Shown here piece after piece: positions 27,545 through 37,444 of a stretch of 64,000 bases of DNA (positions are counted from its first letter, which is position 1; each line of letters opens with the position of its first letter). Location: contig NZ_LUUG01000052.1 in NCBI RefSeq assembly GCF_001644035.1, positions 59,486 to 123,485 on the forward strand, given 5' to 3'. The notes below the pieces were generated by a model that ran no database searches, was not told where the DNA came from, and saw only the letters and a list, made by a program, of their open reading frames with translations. The translations under genes were made by a program, and so were the position numbers. Source of the DNA: Methylomonas methanica (GTDB lineage Bacteria > Pseudomonadota > Gammaproteobacteria > Methylococcales > Methylomonadaceae).

Positions 27545-28842
27545 TGGCCGGCTTATCCAGAAGACGTTTTTTACAAGGCGTTGCCGGGTTTGGCGCCGGC
27601 GTTCTTAGCGGTTGTGGCGGATTGCCACTCCGTAGTGGTGGCAAAGCGCATGTCGTTGTGGTCGGCGGCGGCTTCGGCGGCGCGACGGCGGCGAAATATC
27701 TGCGTTTGCTGGATGCGAATATTCAAGTCACGCTGATCGAACCTAAAGCTAAATACATCACTTGTCCCGGCAGTAATTGGTTGTTTGCCGGTTTGACGAG
27801 CCTCGACCAATTGACGGTCGATTATCAGGCTTTGCAATACAGATATGGAGTCAAGCTGTTAGTCGATCGCGTGAGCAGTTTGGACCCCGCGCGACGGAGT
27901 TTGCGGACGCTAGGTGGGCAAAGCCTTAGCTATGACAGGTTAATCTTGTCGCCCGGCATCGATTTTCGCTGGGATGCGATTGCCGGCTACGATCAGGCCG
28001 CCACGGAGCAGTTTCCGCATGCCTGGCAGGCCGGTCTGCAGACCTTGCTGTTGGCGCGGCAACTGCAAGCGATGCCTGACGGTGGCGTGGTGTTGATCGC
28101 GGTGCCGGCCGATCCTTATCGGTGTCCGCCCGGCCCTTACGAGCGGGCCAGTATGATGGCTTATTGGTTGAAACAGCGTAAACCGCGTTCGAAAATTCTC
28201 ATTCTCGACGCCAAGCGCAGCTTTTCGAAGCAAACGCTGTTCGAAGCCGGTTGGACGAAACATTACGGTTACGGCACCGCTAATAGCCTGATCGAATGGC
28301 ATAGCTTGGCGGATAATCCTCTGCTCGAACTAAACAAGCAGAGTAGGGTGCTGACTAGCGAATTCGGCGACCAGTTTAGTGGCGATGTGCTGAATATCAT
28401 TCCGCCGCAAACTGCCGCACAAATCGCCTTGCAGCATGGTTTGACGGATAGCACCGCTTGGTGTCCGGTTCGGCCGCTGACCGGGCAATCATTATTCGAC
28501 GATTTTATCCATGTCATTGGCGATGCCGCGCACTACGCGCCTATCCCCAAATCAGCTTTTGCCGCGAATTCCGAGGCCAAAGCGTGTGCGTTGGCGGTGA
28601 CGAGTTTGATTAATCAGACGCCCATCCCTGAAGCGCATTGGCTGAATACCTGCTATAGCCTGATCGCGCCTGAGCACGGCATTTCCGTGGCAGGGGTTTA
28701 CAAGCTGGACGCGGCCAACGCGATTATGCCGGTGAAAGGAGCCGGTGGTGTTAGTGCGGGAACGGATGGCGAAGCGGTTGCTTTGGAAGCGGATTATACG
28801 CGTGCCGTTTATCGGAGCTTGATGGTCGATACATTTGGTTGA
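27544..28842 (+). CDS. fccB: flavocytochrome c sulfide dehydrogenase-like flavoprotein
   Basis: A 432-residue FAD protein with a twin-arginine signal at the N-terminus (SRRRFLQGVAGFGAG), indicating folded export to the periplasm. VVVVGGGFGGATAAKYLR is the FAD-binding site. Cysteine-containing motifs KYITCPGSN and RCPPGPYERASMM fit the redox-active cysteines of FCSD and sulfide:quinone oxidoreductase relatives, and VIGDAAHYAPIPKSAFAANSEAK is the second FAD motif. With the upstream cytochrome it would oxidise sulfide to sulfur and pass electrons to cytochrome c. The substrate is inferred from family. Confidence 0.83.
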   Translation: MAGLSRRRFLQGVAGFGAGVLSGCGGLPLRSGGKAHVVVVGGGFGGATAAKYLRLLDANIQVTLIEPKAKYITCPGSNWLFAGLTSLDQLTVDYQALQYRYGVKLLVDRVSSLDPARRSLRTLGGQSLSYDRLILSPGIDFRWDAIAGYDQAATEQFPHAWQAGLQTLLLARQLQAMPDGGVVLIAVPADPYRCPPGPYERASMMAYWLKQRKPRSKILILDAKRSFSKQTLFEAGWTKHYGYGTANSLIEWHSLADNPLLELNKQSRVLTSEFGDQFSGDVLNIIPPQTAAQIALQHGLTDSTAWCPVRPLTGQSLFDDFIHVIGDAAHYAPIPKSAFAANSEAKACALAVTSLINQTPIPEAHWLNTCYSLIAPEHGISVAGVYKLDAANAIMPVKGAGGVSAGTDGEAVALEADYTRAVYRSLMVDTFG

Positions 28843-29025
28843 TTTGATCATAAATGTTTTATTTCAATGGTTTGTGTTGGTTTTTTGTATTTTTTTTTGA
28901 ATTGTTTTTCCTTGCAATTGAAACTGAATAAGAAAGCAATTTTTCGGCCATAATTTACGAGTATTTGCCATTGAAGGCGCGGGAATCCGAAAACAGCGTG
29001 TTACAATCGCGCCTGTTCCTTTTCC

Positions 29026-31374
29026 ATGGTTGACTGCGTGAAGAAAAAACCGCTATTACAAATACTGTTGCTGAGTATGCTGTCCGGCAAGGCCGCTCAT
29101 GCAGGCAGCTTTGTAGTTGAGGATATTCAGGTCAAGGGCTTACAAAGAATTTCCGCCGGTACCGTTTACAACTATTTGCCGGTTAATGTCGGCGAAACTT
29201 TTTCCGAAGACAAGCAAGCCGCGGCGATCAGAGCCTTATTCAACACCGGATTTTTCAAGGATATATCGCTGGAACGCGATGGCGGTACGCTGGTTGTGAA
29301 TGTGGTTGAGCGGCCTTCGGTCGCGAAAGTGGTTATCGAAGGCAACAAGGACATCAAAAAAGAAGATTTGACCGAAGCCTTGAAGAAAATCGGCCTGGCG
29401 GAAGGTAAGGTTTACAACAAGCAAATTCTGGACAAAGTCGAACAAGAACTGCGCCGACAATATTTCAGCCACGGTAAATACGGCCTGAAAATTAAAACCG
29501 AAGTCTCGGAATTGACGCGTAACAGGGTCGGCATTCATATCGACATTTCCGAGGGTCGGGTTGCAAAAATCAAGCAAATCAATATCGTCGGCAGCAAATC
29601 GTTTGCCAACGATCTGTTGCGGAAAGAATTCGAATTAAGCACTACCAACTTCCTGTCTTTTTATTCCAAAGACGACCAATATTCCAAACAAAAGCTGTCC
29701 GCCGATTTGGAAAAGCTGCGTTCGTATTATCTGGACCGCGGTTATATCAATTTCTCCATCGAATCTACCCAGGTCGATATCACGGCTGATAAAAAGGAAA
29801 TTTACATCACTATCAACGTCAAGGAAGGCGATGTGTACACCTTGGAAAAGGTGAAATTGTCCGGTGAATTGATCGTGCCGCCGGAAGAGTTGATCAAGTT
29901 GGTTAAGGTCGGGCCGGGCGAGATTTTCTCCCGAAAAAACGCTACTGAAACGTCCAAGTCCATTTCTGATCGCCTGGGTGACGAAGGCTACACCTTTGCC
30001 AACGTGAATATGGTGCCGGAGATCAACGAACAGCAAAAAACCGTGGCGATGACGTTCTTTGTCGATCCGGGCAAACGTGTGTATGTCCGCCGCATTAACG
30101 TCAAGGGCAACACTAAGACCCGTGACGAAGTCATCCGCCGCGAAGCCCGGCAGATGGAATCCAGTTGGGCAGCCAGCAGCAAGATTGAACGGACCAAGAC
30201 CCGTCTGGATAGATTGGGTTATTTCGAGGAAGTGGGGGTGGAAACCCCGCCCGTGGTCGGTTCGGCCGATCAGATTGACGTCAATTACACGATCAAGGAA
30301 AAAGCCTCCGGTAACTTGCAGGCTGGTGTTGGTTACTCCCAGGTGCAAGGTATTATTTTTAATGCCAACGTATCGCAAGACAATATCTTCGGTACCGGTA
30401 AGCGGGTGGATTTTGCGTTTAACAACAGTAGTATTTTGACACGCTACAATCTAGGTTTTTCCGATCCCTACTACACGCTGGATGGCGTGGCGATGGGCTA
30501 TAACCTTGGTTATACCTCCCGAAATGCTTATGCGGCTAACTTGGCGGCTTACAATACAACCATCACGAACGCCGGTATCAACTTTGGTATCCCGTTGAAC
30601 GAGTTCGACCGCATTGGTTTTGATATTGATCTAAAGCGCACCGAGATCGAAAACACTAACTTATCGTCGGACACGATTCTGAAATTCTTAGGGTTTCAGA
30701 AGGGCGACAATATTTCGGCTATCAGATCCAAAAGTTTCGATACCCTGTCAACGTCTGCGGGTTGGACGCATGATACGTTAGACAGAGCCACCTTTGCTCA
30801 TAGTGGTGGTCAGCAAAGGCTGTCCGGATTGATTACCGTACCCGGCAGCGATTTGGAATATTTCAAAGTTGGCTATAAACACCAGCATTATTTTCCCTTA
30901 TCCAATGACTTTACCTTCCGCTTGTTGGGTGAGGTGGCGCACGGCGGCAGCTACGGTGGTAGTTCCGGTTTGCCGTTTTTTGAAAACTACTTTGCCGGTG
31001 GTACTGGGGACGTTCGCGGTTTTATGCAAAACACCCTGGGTGTAATCGACACAAACGAAATCAATACTGCCAACACCTACAATCGTCCTATCGGTGGTTC
31101 TACAAAGATGATTGGCAAAGCCGAACTGTTTTTCCCTGTGCCGTTCTTAAGCGATATGAAATCGGTGCGGATTGGCTCTTTTGTTGACGCTGGTACTCTG
31201 GCGCCTGGACTCAATACCGGCGATTTGCGCAAGTATTTCCGTTATTCGGTGGGCTTGTCCGGCGAATGGTTATCCCCGTTTGGGGCCTTGGCGGTCAGTG
31301 TCGCCCAACCCCTGAATTCGGAGAGTACCGATAGAACTCAAGCCTTCCAGTTCACCTTCGGCTCGGGATTTTAG
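29026..31374 (+). CDS. bamA: outer membrane protein assembly factor BamA
   Basis: The core of the BAM machine that folds beta-barrel proteins into the outer membrane. It has 782 residues: a signal peptide (LLQILLLSMLSGKAAHA), five POTRA domains from about residue 25 to 425 (first one starts FVVEDIQVKGLQRISAGTVY), and a C-terminal 16-strand barrel that ends in FTFGSGF. The conserved loop-6 motif VRGF is in TGDVRGFMQNTLG. ATG 29026 is used; GTG 29038 would give a more classical signal peptide starting with MKKK. The 183 A+T-rich bases upstream probably hold the promoter, but I could not place it with confidence. Confidence 0.95.
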   Translation: MVDCVKKKPLLQILLLSMLSGKAAHAGSFVVEDIQVKGLQRISAGTVYNYLPVNVGETFSEDKQAAAIRALFNTGFFKDISLERDGGTLVVNVVERPSVAKVVIEGNKDIKKEDLTEALKKIGLAEGKVYNKQILDKVEQELRRQYFSHGKYGLKIKTEVSELTRNRVGIHIDISEGRVAKIKQINIVGSKSFANDLLRKEFELSTTNFLSFYSKDDQYSKQKLSADLEKLRSYYLDRGYINFSIESTQVDITADKKEIYITINVKEGDVYTLEKVKLSGELIVPPEELIKLVKVGPGEIFSRKNATETSKSISDRLGDEGYTFANVNMVPEINEQQKTVAMTFFVDPGKRVYVRRINVKGNTKTRDEVIRREARQMESSWAASSKIERTKTRLDRLGYFEEVGVETPPVVGSADQIDVNYTIKEKASGNLQAGVGYSQVQGIIFNANVSQDNIFGTGKRVDFAFNNSSILTRYNLGFSDPYYTLDGVAMGYNLGYTSRNAYAANLAAYNTTITNAGINFGIPLNEFDRIGFDIDLKRTEIENTNLSSDTILKFLGFQKGDNISAIRSKSFDTLSTSAGWTHDTLDRATFAHSGGQQRLSGLITVPGSDLEYFKVGYKHQHYFPLSNDFTFRLLGEVAHGGSYGGSSGLPFFENYFAGGTGDVRGFMQNTLGVIDTNEINTANTYNRPIGGSTKMIGKAELFFPVPFLSDMKSVRIGSFVDAGTLAPGLNTGDLRKYFRYSVGLSGEWLSPFGALAVSVAQPLNSESTDRTQAFQFTFGSGF

Positions 31375-31457
31375 TTTAGTTTGAGCCTGTTTTGCCCTAT
31401 AATCGCGTTTGCGTTCTGTCTTAAACTCAAAAAAATTAACCGGAGATGGTTTTGACC

Positions 31458-31958
31458 ATGAAAAATAGAATTTCTTTGTTTCTAATGCTGATGATTTTTG
31501 CTGGCGTAAGTCATGCAGAGCTGAAAATCGGTTTTGTCAATGTGGCCAAGGTTTTGGAAAAAGCCCCGCAAGCCGCCAAAGCAAAAACTCGCTTGGAAAC
31601 TGAATTTTCACCAAGAGACAAAGCGCTGGTTTCTCAGCAAAAAGAGATCAAATCACTTGAAGAAAAGTTGGGCCGCGACACTGCGGTAATGGGCGAAGAA
31701 GAGCGTCATAGAATCGAAAAAGACATTCTGGATAAAAAACGCGACGCGGCTCGTGCGCAACAGGAGTTCAGCGAAGATTTCAACATGCGTAGAAACGAAG
31801 AGTTGGGCAACCTGCAAAAACGTATCGTGGAAGCAGTAAGAGCGTTAGCCAAGGAAGAGTCGTTTGATTTGTTGCTGACCGACGGTGTTATTTATGCCAA
31901 CGATCAAATTGACGTTACCAGCCGCGTTCAGCAAAAACTGGAAAACTTGTCGCAGTAA
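31458..31958 (+). CDS. skp: periplasmic chaperone Skp/OmpH
   Basis: A periplasmic chaperone of 166 residues that holds unfolded outer-membrane proteins. It has a signal peptide (ISLFLMLMIFAGVSHA) and a long charged coiled coil (residues about 50-125), typical of the jellyfish-shaped Skp trimer, with KIGFVNVAKVLEKAPQAAKA at the start of the mature part. ATG 31446 is also in frame but gives an odd N-terminus. It follows bamA as in most gammaproteobacteria. Confidence 0.9.
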   Translation: MKNRISLFLMLMIFAGVSHAELKIGFVNVAKVLEKAPQAAKAKTRLETEFSPRDKALVSQQKEIKSLEEKLGRDTAVMGEEERHRIEKDILDKKRDAARAQQEFSEDFNMRRNEELGNLQKRIVEAVRALAKEESFDLLLTDGVIYANDQIDVTSRVQQKLENLSQ

Positions 31959-32007
31959 GATTTCCCCCGATGCTTCCCTGATTGCGGAAGCGTGCAGCAC
32001 TTTAAGT

Positions 32008-32038
32008 CGGGAAGTTCCCAGTCTAAGCGAACTTCCCG
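32008..32038 (+). other. 9-bp inverted repeat between skp and fabZ
   Basis: CGGGAAGTT at 32008-32016 pairs perfectly with AACTTCCCG at 32030-32038 around a 13-base loop. There is no T-run after it, so it is not a classical terminator; it may be an RNA-processing or attenuation hairpin at the place where lpxD sits in enteric clusters. Confidence 0.45.
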
Positions 32039-32066
32039 CTTCCCCTCTAATTCGCGCAGATAACTC

Positions 32067-32516
32067 ATGGCCGGCACACTCGATATTTTACAAATTCAGG
32101 AACTTTTGCCACATCGCTATCCTTTCTTACTGGTAGACAAGGTACTTGAATGCGAGTCTGGCGTGCGTTTGTTGGCTGTGAAAAACGTGACATTTAACGA
32201 GCCGTTTTTTCAAGGCCACTTTCCACATAAGCCTATATTCCCTGGTGTGCTGATCATGGAAGCACTGGCGCAAACCACCGCGTTACTTACCTCACAGAGC
32301 GACGATAAACTGGGCAAAGGCACCACGTATTTTCTCGCCGGCATCGACAATGCCCGGTTCAAAAAACAAGTCATTCCCGGTGATCAATTGCGTTTGGAAG
32401 TCACTTATATCAAACACAAGCGTCATCTATGGTCGTTCGACTGCCGTGCGGAAGTAGATGGCGAGCTGGCCGCCAGTGCGCAAATTATGTGCGCGGCCGT
32501 TGCCGCAGAGGCCTAA
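32067..32516 (+). CDS. fabZ: 3-hydroxyacyl-ACP dehydratase
   Basis: Dehydrates 3-hydroxyacyl-ACP in type II fatty acid synthesis and competes with LpxA for hydroxyacyl chains. It has 149 residues; [16 protein letters not shown] and [20 protein letters not shown] hold the catalytic histidine and glutamate. It starts at ATG 32067 and its stop lies immediately before the ATG of lpxA. The genome order skp-fabZ-lpxA lacks the lpxD usually found upstream. Confidence 0.95.
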   Translation: MAGTLDILQIQELLPHRYPFLLVDKVLECESGVRLLAVKNVTFNEPFFQGHFPHKPIFPGVLIMEALAQTTALLTSQSDDKLGKGTTYFLAGIDNARFKKQVIPGDQLRLEVTYIKHKRHLWSFDCRAEVDGELAASAQIMCAAVAAEA

Positions 32517-33287
32517 ATGATAGATCCCAGAGCGGTTGTTCATATCAATGCCGAATTGGCCGAAGACGTTAAAGTAGGGCCATTCTCGGTCATTGGCCCG
32601 GAAGTGCAGATAGATTCAGGTACAGAGATCGGGCCGCATGTGGTGATTAAAGGCCCTACCGCCATCGGCAAGGATAATACGATCTATCAATTTACTTCGA
32701 TAGGCGAAGACCCGCAAGATAAAAAATACGCCGACGAAATCACCCGCTTGGAAATCGGCGACCGCAATGTGATCCGCGAATTTTGTACGATGCACCGTGG
32801 CACGCAGCAAGATCGAGGTTTGACTTTGATCGGAAGCGATAATTTGTTCATGGCTTACACGCATGTCGCGCACGATTGTGAAATCGGCGATCATGTCATC
32901 ATGGCCAACGGCGCCTCGATTGCCGGCCATGTGCATCTCGGCGATCACGCTATTTTGGGCGGTTTTACCTTGGTGCATCAGTTTACCCAAATCGGCGAAT
33001 ACAGCTTTTCGGCGATGGGTAGTGCGATTACTCAGGATATTCCGCCGTATGTCATGGTTGGCGGCAGGCCGACTCGCCCGCACGGCATCAACTCGGTCGG
33101 CATGGAACGCAATGGTGTGCCGCCGGAAGTGATCAGGCAGATTCGCAAAGCCTATAAAATCCTCTACAAAAATAATTTGCGCTTGGAAGACGCTATCGAA
33201 GAAATGGAAGATATGGCCGGCGAAAGCAACGAACTTTCCAATATGGTCAGCTTTCTCCGCAATGTCACACGCGGTATCCTCCGATAA
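32517..33287 (+). CDS. lpxA: UDP-N-acetylglucosamine acyltransferase
   Basis: First enzyme of lipid A synthesis; transfers a 3-hydroxyacyl chain from ACP to UDP-GlcNAc. The 256-residue protein begins with [26 protein letters not shown] (shown here in part: [14 protein letters not shown]) and has left-handed beta-helix hexapeptide repeats, the catalytic histidine in [14 protein letters not shown], and a helical C-terminal domain. It begins directly after the fabZ stop and overlaps rnhB by 26 bases. lpxB, normally next, is absent here. Confidence 0.95.
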   Translation: MIDPRAVVHINAELAEDVKVGPFSVIGPEVQIDSGTEIGPHVVIKGPTAIGKDNTIYQFTSIGEDPQDKKYADEITRLEIGDRNVIREFCTMHRGTQQDRGLTLIGSDNLFMAYTHVAHDCEIGDHVIMANGASIAGHVHLGDHAILGGFTLVHQFTQIGEYSFSAMGSAITQDIPPYVMVGGRPTRPHGINSVGMERNGVPPEVIRQIRKAYKILYKNNLRLEDAIEEMEDMAGESNELSNMVSFLRNVTRGILR

Positions 33288-33852
33288 CCCCCTGCGCATA
33301 GCCGGTATCGACGAAGTTGGCCGCGGCTGCATAGTCGGTCCGGTGGTTGCGGCCGCAGTGATTCTCGATCCCGCCCAACCTATTGCCGGTTTGACCGACT
33401 CTAAAAAACTCACGGAAAAGAAACGCAAACTACTTGCCGAACAGATCAAAGCCAATGCCTTGTGTTGGGCGGTTGCCCGCGCCGAAGCCAGCGAAATAGA
33501 CCGTATTAATATTCTGCAAGCGACGATGGTGGCAATGCAGCGAGCGGTGTCGCAATTGGATTACCGCCCTGACTGGGTCAAGGTGGACGGCAATCGGCTG
33601 CCGACACTCGATATGCCAGGCGAAGCTATTGTGCAAGGCGATTTATTGGTTCAGGAAATTTCCGCTGCCTCGATATTAGCGAAAGTCGCGCGCGATGAGG
33701 AAATGCAGACGCTGGATAGGCTGTATCCCGGTTATTCTTTTGCGGTCCACAAAGGTTATCCGACCCAGCAGCATTTAGCAGCCTTGCGACAATTGGGTAT
33801 TACCCCACACCATCGAAAATCGTTTGCCCCGGTCAAGAAATATCTTGTTTAA
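33262..33852 (+). CDS. rnhB: ribonuclease HII
   Basis: Removes ribonucleotides from DNA and RNA primers. The 196-residue protein has the family signature [19 protein letters not shown] with catalytic Asp and Glu, [12 protein letters not shown], and [13 protein letters not shown] near the C-terminus. The start ATG 33262 lies within the end of lpxA, because no other start precedes the conserved block. dnaE follows after six bases. Confidence 0.94.
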   Translation: MSHAVSSDNPLRIAGIDEVGRGCIVGPVVAAAVILDPAQPIAGLTDSKKLTEKKRKLLAEQIKANALCWAVARAEASEIDRINILQATMVAMQRAVSQLDYRPDWVKVDGNRLPTLDMPGEAIVQGDLLVQEISAASILAKVARDEEMQTLDRLYPGYSFAVHKGYPTQQHLAALRQLGITPHHRKSFAPVKKYLV

Positions 33853-33858
33853 ACAGCC

Positions 33859-36800
33859 ATGACGCCGAGTTTCGTTCATCTTCGTATTCATACCGAATTT
33901 TCTTTAGTTGACGGTATCGTCAGGATCAAGCCCTTAGTAAAGAAGCTGGCTGAGTATGCAATGCCGGCCGCCGCAATTACCGAACAGAGCAATCTGTTCT
34001 CGCTGGTTAAATTTTATAAAGCCGCGCAAGGTGCAGGCATCAAGCCCCTGATCGGCGCCGACGTGCTGATTTTTAATCCCGATGAGCCGGCCTCGCCGTT
34101 CCGCCTGACCATGTTGGCGCGCAATCAAAAAGGCTATGTGACGTTGACCGAGCTGATTTCCCGAGGCTACCAAGAAGGGCAGCATCAAGGGATACCGATG
34201 CTGCAGAAGGACTGGGTTACCGAAAATCACGAGGGTTTGATCGTGCTATCTGGAGCGATGGATGGCGACATTGGCCAAGCTTTGTTAGCGGAAAATGCCG
34301 AGCAAGCCAAGCGTTGTGCCGAATATTGGCAGGATCTGTTTCCGAACAGTTTTTACCTGGAATTGCAGCGGGTTGGTAAGGCAGACGAGGAGCGTTACAT
34401 CAAATTGGCAGCGGATCTGGCTGCCGAGCTGGATTTGCCGGTGGTCGCCACCAACGATGTGCGTTTTATCAGTAACAACGACTTCGACGCGCATGAAGTG
34501 CGCGTCTGTATTCATCAAGGTCGAGTGCTGGACGATAGCCGCCGGCCGAAAAACTATACCGCTCAGCAATATTTGCGGACGGCTGAGGAAATGGCGGAAT
34601 TGTTTGCCGACATTCCGGAGGCTCTGGCCAATAGTGTTGAAATTGCCAAGCGCTGCAATGTCGAGCTGACTCTGGGCGAAAACTATTTGCCCGATTTTCC
34701 GGTTCCGGAGGGCATGACCCTGGACGACTATTTCAAGCAGGCTTCGCGCCAGGGTCTGGAAGAACGTTTGATCCAGTATCCGCCGGTAGGCAAGGGCAGC
34801 TTCGAGGAAAACCGCAAAGTTTATGACGAGCGCTTGGAAGTTGAGCTGAGCGTGATCACCCAGATGGGGTTTCCCGGCTATTTCATGATTGTCGCCGACT
34901 TTATTCAGTGGGCCAAGAACAATGCGATACCCGTCGGGCCGGGTCGGGGATCGGGCGCAGGTTCCTTGGTGGCTTATGCCCTGAAGATTACCGACCTCGA
35001 TCCTATCGAATTTGATTTGCTGTTCGAGCGGTTTTTGAATCCGGAACGGGTGTCGATGCCGGATTTCGATATCGACTTTTGCATGGAACGCCGTGACGAG
35101 GTGATCGATTACGTGGCCCGCCATTATGGCCGCGATCATGTGTCGCAGATCATTACCTACGGCTCGATGGCGGCCAAGGCGGTGATTCGCGACGTGGGTC
35201 GGGTGATGGGGCACGCCTACGGTTTCGTGGATAGGCTGGCAAAATTGATTCCATTTGAAATCGGCATGACCCTGGATAAGGCGCTGCAAGACAGTGCCGA
35301 GTTGAAGGCTTTGTACGATACCGAGGAAGAAGTTAAATCGTTGATCGATATGGCGCGTTCCTTGGAAGGTATTTCCCGTAATGCCGGCAAGCACGCTGGC
35401 GGCGTGGTCATTTCGCCGACCAAACTCACCGATTTCAGCCCATTGTATTGCGAGCAGGGGGGGGGCAATCTGGTAACGCAGTTTGATAAGGACGATGTCG
35501 AAGCGGTCGGCTTGGTTAAATTCGACTTCTTGGGTTTGCGCACGCTGACGATCATCGATTGGGCGCTGCAAACCATTAATCGCCAGCGCGCGCAACGGGG
35601 CGAAGAACCGGTGGATATTACCCAGATTCCGCGCGACGACCTGCCAAGCTATGAATTATTAAAAAATGCCCAAACCACCGCTGTATTTCAGCTGGAGTCG
35701 CGCGGCATGAAGGAGTTGATCAAAAAACTGAAACCGGATTGCTTCGACGACATCATCGCGCTGGTGGCTTTATTTCGTCCCGGGCCGTTGGAGTCGGGCA
35801 TGGTCGACGATTACATCAACGTCAAACACGGTGCCAAGGCCGAATATGCTCATCCTTTGCTGGAACCGATTCTAAAGCCCACCAACGGCGTTATTCTGTA
35901 TCAGGAGCAGGTGATGCAGATCGCCCGGGAATTGGCCAGTTATACCTTGGGCGGCGCCGACATGTTGCGGCGGGCGATGGGTAAGAAAAAACCGGAGGAA
36001 ATGGCCAAGGAACGGGAGAAATTTATGTCGGGCGCGGTGGCAAACCAGATAGATGCATCGATCGCGACTTACGTTTTTGACCTGATGGAGAAATTCGCCG
36101 GCTACGGTTTTAACAAGTCGCACTCGGCGGCTTATGCGCTGGTAGCCTATCAAACGGCCTGGTTGAAGGCGCATTTTCCGGCCGCGTTCATGGCGGCGGT
36201 GATGTCGTCGGATATGGATAACACCGACAAAGTGGTGGTGTTGATCGACGAATGCCGGGAAATGAAGCTGGATATTTGCCCGCCGGACATCAATGTTTCC
36301 GACTTCCGTTTTACCGTAAACGACCAGGGGCAGATTGTTTACGGTATCGGCGCGATCAAGGGTGTCGGTGAAAATGCGATTGAAGATTTGTTGAAAGAAC
36401 GCAACGCCAACGGGCCCTATGGCGGCTTGTACGACTTATGCAAGCGCGTCGATTTACGCAAGGTTAACCGCCGGGTTCTGGAAGCATTAATCAGGGCTGG
36501 GGCGCTGGATGCCATTGACCCTAATCGCGCGGCACATCTGGCCGAACTGACCACGGCGCTCAGAGTTGCCGAACAACATGGAAAAATGGCTCTGGCCGGT
36601 CAAAACGATCTGTTTGGTTTGGCTGTGCAGGTGGAAGTTAGCGATGGAGAAGCGGAAGCTTATTCCACTGTAGTCGAACCGTGGACCGAAAAAGAAAAGC
36701 TGGAAGCGGAAAAGCAGACGCTGGGTTTGTTTCTGACCGGCCACCCCATAGCCGAATATCTGCCGGAATTGAAACATATTACTCATGGTTCGCTAGCCAG

Positions 36801-37347
36801 CCTGGAGGTCGATGCCGGCCGTTCCAGAGGCAAAATGGAAGGGCGGGTAGCCGGTTTGGTCGTGGAAATGCGCACCCGGCAAACCAAGCAGGGCAAGATG
36901 ATGGGCTTCGCGACGCTGGATGACCGTACCGGACGTCTGGAAGTGGCGGCGTTCAGCGGCATTTTCGACAAATACCGGAACTTGCTGGCCAAGGACACTT
37001 TGTTGGTCGCCGAAGGTTCGCTGGCGATGGACGACTTTACCAATAGTCTGCGCATGACCGCCGAAAAACTATACAGCATGGAGCAGGCACGGGAAATGTT
37101 TGCTCGGGCCATTGTGTTGCATTGGGATAGCAGGCAATGGCGGATGGAGCGCAGTTTTGTTGATGCGCTGGCGGAGACACTGAGACCGTTCTGCGGCGGG
37201 CTTTGCCCGATCAGCATCGAGTTTGCGAAAGCGGAAGCCAAAGCCAATCTACAACTGGGCGACGAATGGCGCGTACATCCCAGCGATGAATTGTTAACCC
37301 GTTTACGACGGTTGTTGTCGATGGATGCGGTGCAAGTCAGGTATTAA
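33859..37347 (+). CDS. dnaE: DNA polymerase III alpha subunit
   Basis: The replicative polymerase catalytic subunit, 1162 residues (E. coli 1160). Domains in order: PHP (FVHLRIHTEFSLVDGI), palm and fingers with GPGRGSGAGSLVAYAL and the catalytic aspartates in MPDFDIDFCMERR, the helix-hairpin-helix region (YGIGAIKGVGENAIEDL) and the OB fold near the C-terminus (GRVAGLVVEMRTRQTKQGK). No intein interrupts it. It closes the bamA-to-dnaE cluster; a hairpin at 37378-37401 follows. Confidence 0.97.
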   Translation: MTPSFVHLRIHTEFSLVDGIVRIKPLVKKLAEYAMPAAAITEQSNLFSLVKFYKAAQGAGIKPLIGADVLIFNPDEPASPFRLTMLARNQKGYVTLTELISRGYQEGQHQGIPMLQKDWVTENHEGLIVLSGAMDGDIGQALLAENAEQAKRCAEYWQDLFPNSFYLELQRVGKADEERYIKLAADLAAELDLPVVATNDVRFISNNDFDAHEVRVCIHQGRVLDDSRRPKNYTAQQYLRTAEEMAELFADIPEALANSVEIAKRCNVELTLGENYLPDFPVPEGMTLDDYFKQASRQGLEERLIQYPPVGKGSFEENRKVYDERLEVELSVITQMGFPGYFMIVADFIQWAKNNAIPVGPGRGSGAGSLVAYALKITDLDPIEFDLLFERFLNPERVSMPDFDIDFCMERRDEVIDYVARHYGRDHVSQIITYGSMAAKAVIRDVGRVMGHAYGFVDRLAKLIPFEIGMTLDKALQDSAELKALYDTEEEVKSLIDMARSLEGISRNAGKHAGGVVISPTKLTDFSPLYCEQGGGNLVTQFDKDDVEAVGLVKFDFLGLRTLTIIDWALQTINRQRAQRGEEPVDITQIPRDDLPSYELLKNAQTTAVFQLESRGMKELIKKLKPDCFDDIIALVALFRPGPLESGMVDDYINVKHGAKAEYAHPLLEPILKPTNGVILYQEQVMQIARELASYTLGGADMLRRAMGKKKPEEMAKEREKFMSGAVANQIDASIATYVFDLMEKFAGYGFNKSHSAAYALVAYQTAWLKAHFPAAFMAAVMSSDMDNTDKVVVLIDECREMKLDICPPDINVSDFRFTVNDQGQIVYGIGAIKGVGENAIEDLLKERNANGPYGGLYDLCKRVDLRKVNRRVLEALIRAGALDAIDPNRAAHLAELTTALRVAEQHGKMALAGQNDLFGLAVQVEVSDGEAEAYSTVVEPWTEKEKLEAEKQTLGLFLTGHPIAEYLPELKHITHGSLASLEVDAGRSRGKMEGRVAGLVVEMRTRQTKQGKMMGFATLDDRTGRLEVAAFSGIFDKYRNLLAKDTLLVAEGSLAMDDFTNSLRMTAEKLYSMEQAREMFARAIVLHWDSRQWRMERSFVDALAETLRPFCGGLCPISIEFAKAEAKANLQLGDEWRVHPSDELLTRLRRLLSMDAVQVRY

Positions 37348-37377
37348 GCCGGCGTGAACGTCAGCGACAGGCATAAA

Positions 37378-37401
37378 AAAGGGAGGCGCTAACCTCCCTT
37401 T
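37378..37401 (-). terminator. bidirectional rho-independent terminator
   Basis: AAAGGGAGG (37378-37386) pairs perfectly with CCTCCCTTT (37393-37401) around a six-base loop. On the minus strand the stem runs into six T's, so it is strong for the VWA-OmpA lipoprotein gene. On the plus strand three T's follow, giving weaker termination of dnaE. It sits exactly between the two convergent genes. Confidence 0.85.
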
Positions 37402-37444
37402 GACGTTATCGGGCTGGTGTTAACTCGCCCGATATTTTCAGTGC

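Noticed and set aside
29635..30378. Minus-strand frame of 247 codons inside bamA
   Set aside because: Opposite bamA and without any motif or start signal.
34285..35595. Open frame of 436 codons on the minus strand inside dnaE
   Set aside because: It lies wholly opposite the well-supported dnaE, has no family resemblance and no ribosome-binding site; it reflects codon bias of dnaE.
33859..37347. Possible intein in dnaE
   Set aside because: The length is normal (1162 residues) and the catalytic motifs are uninterrupted.
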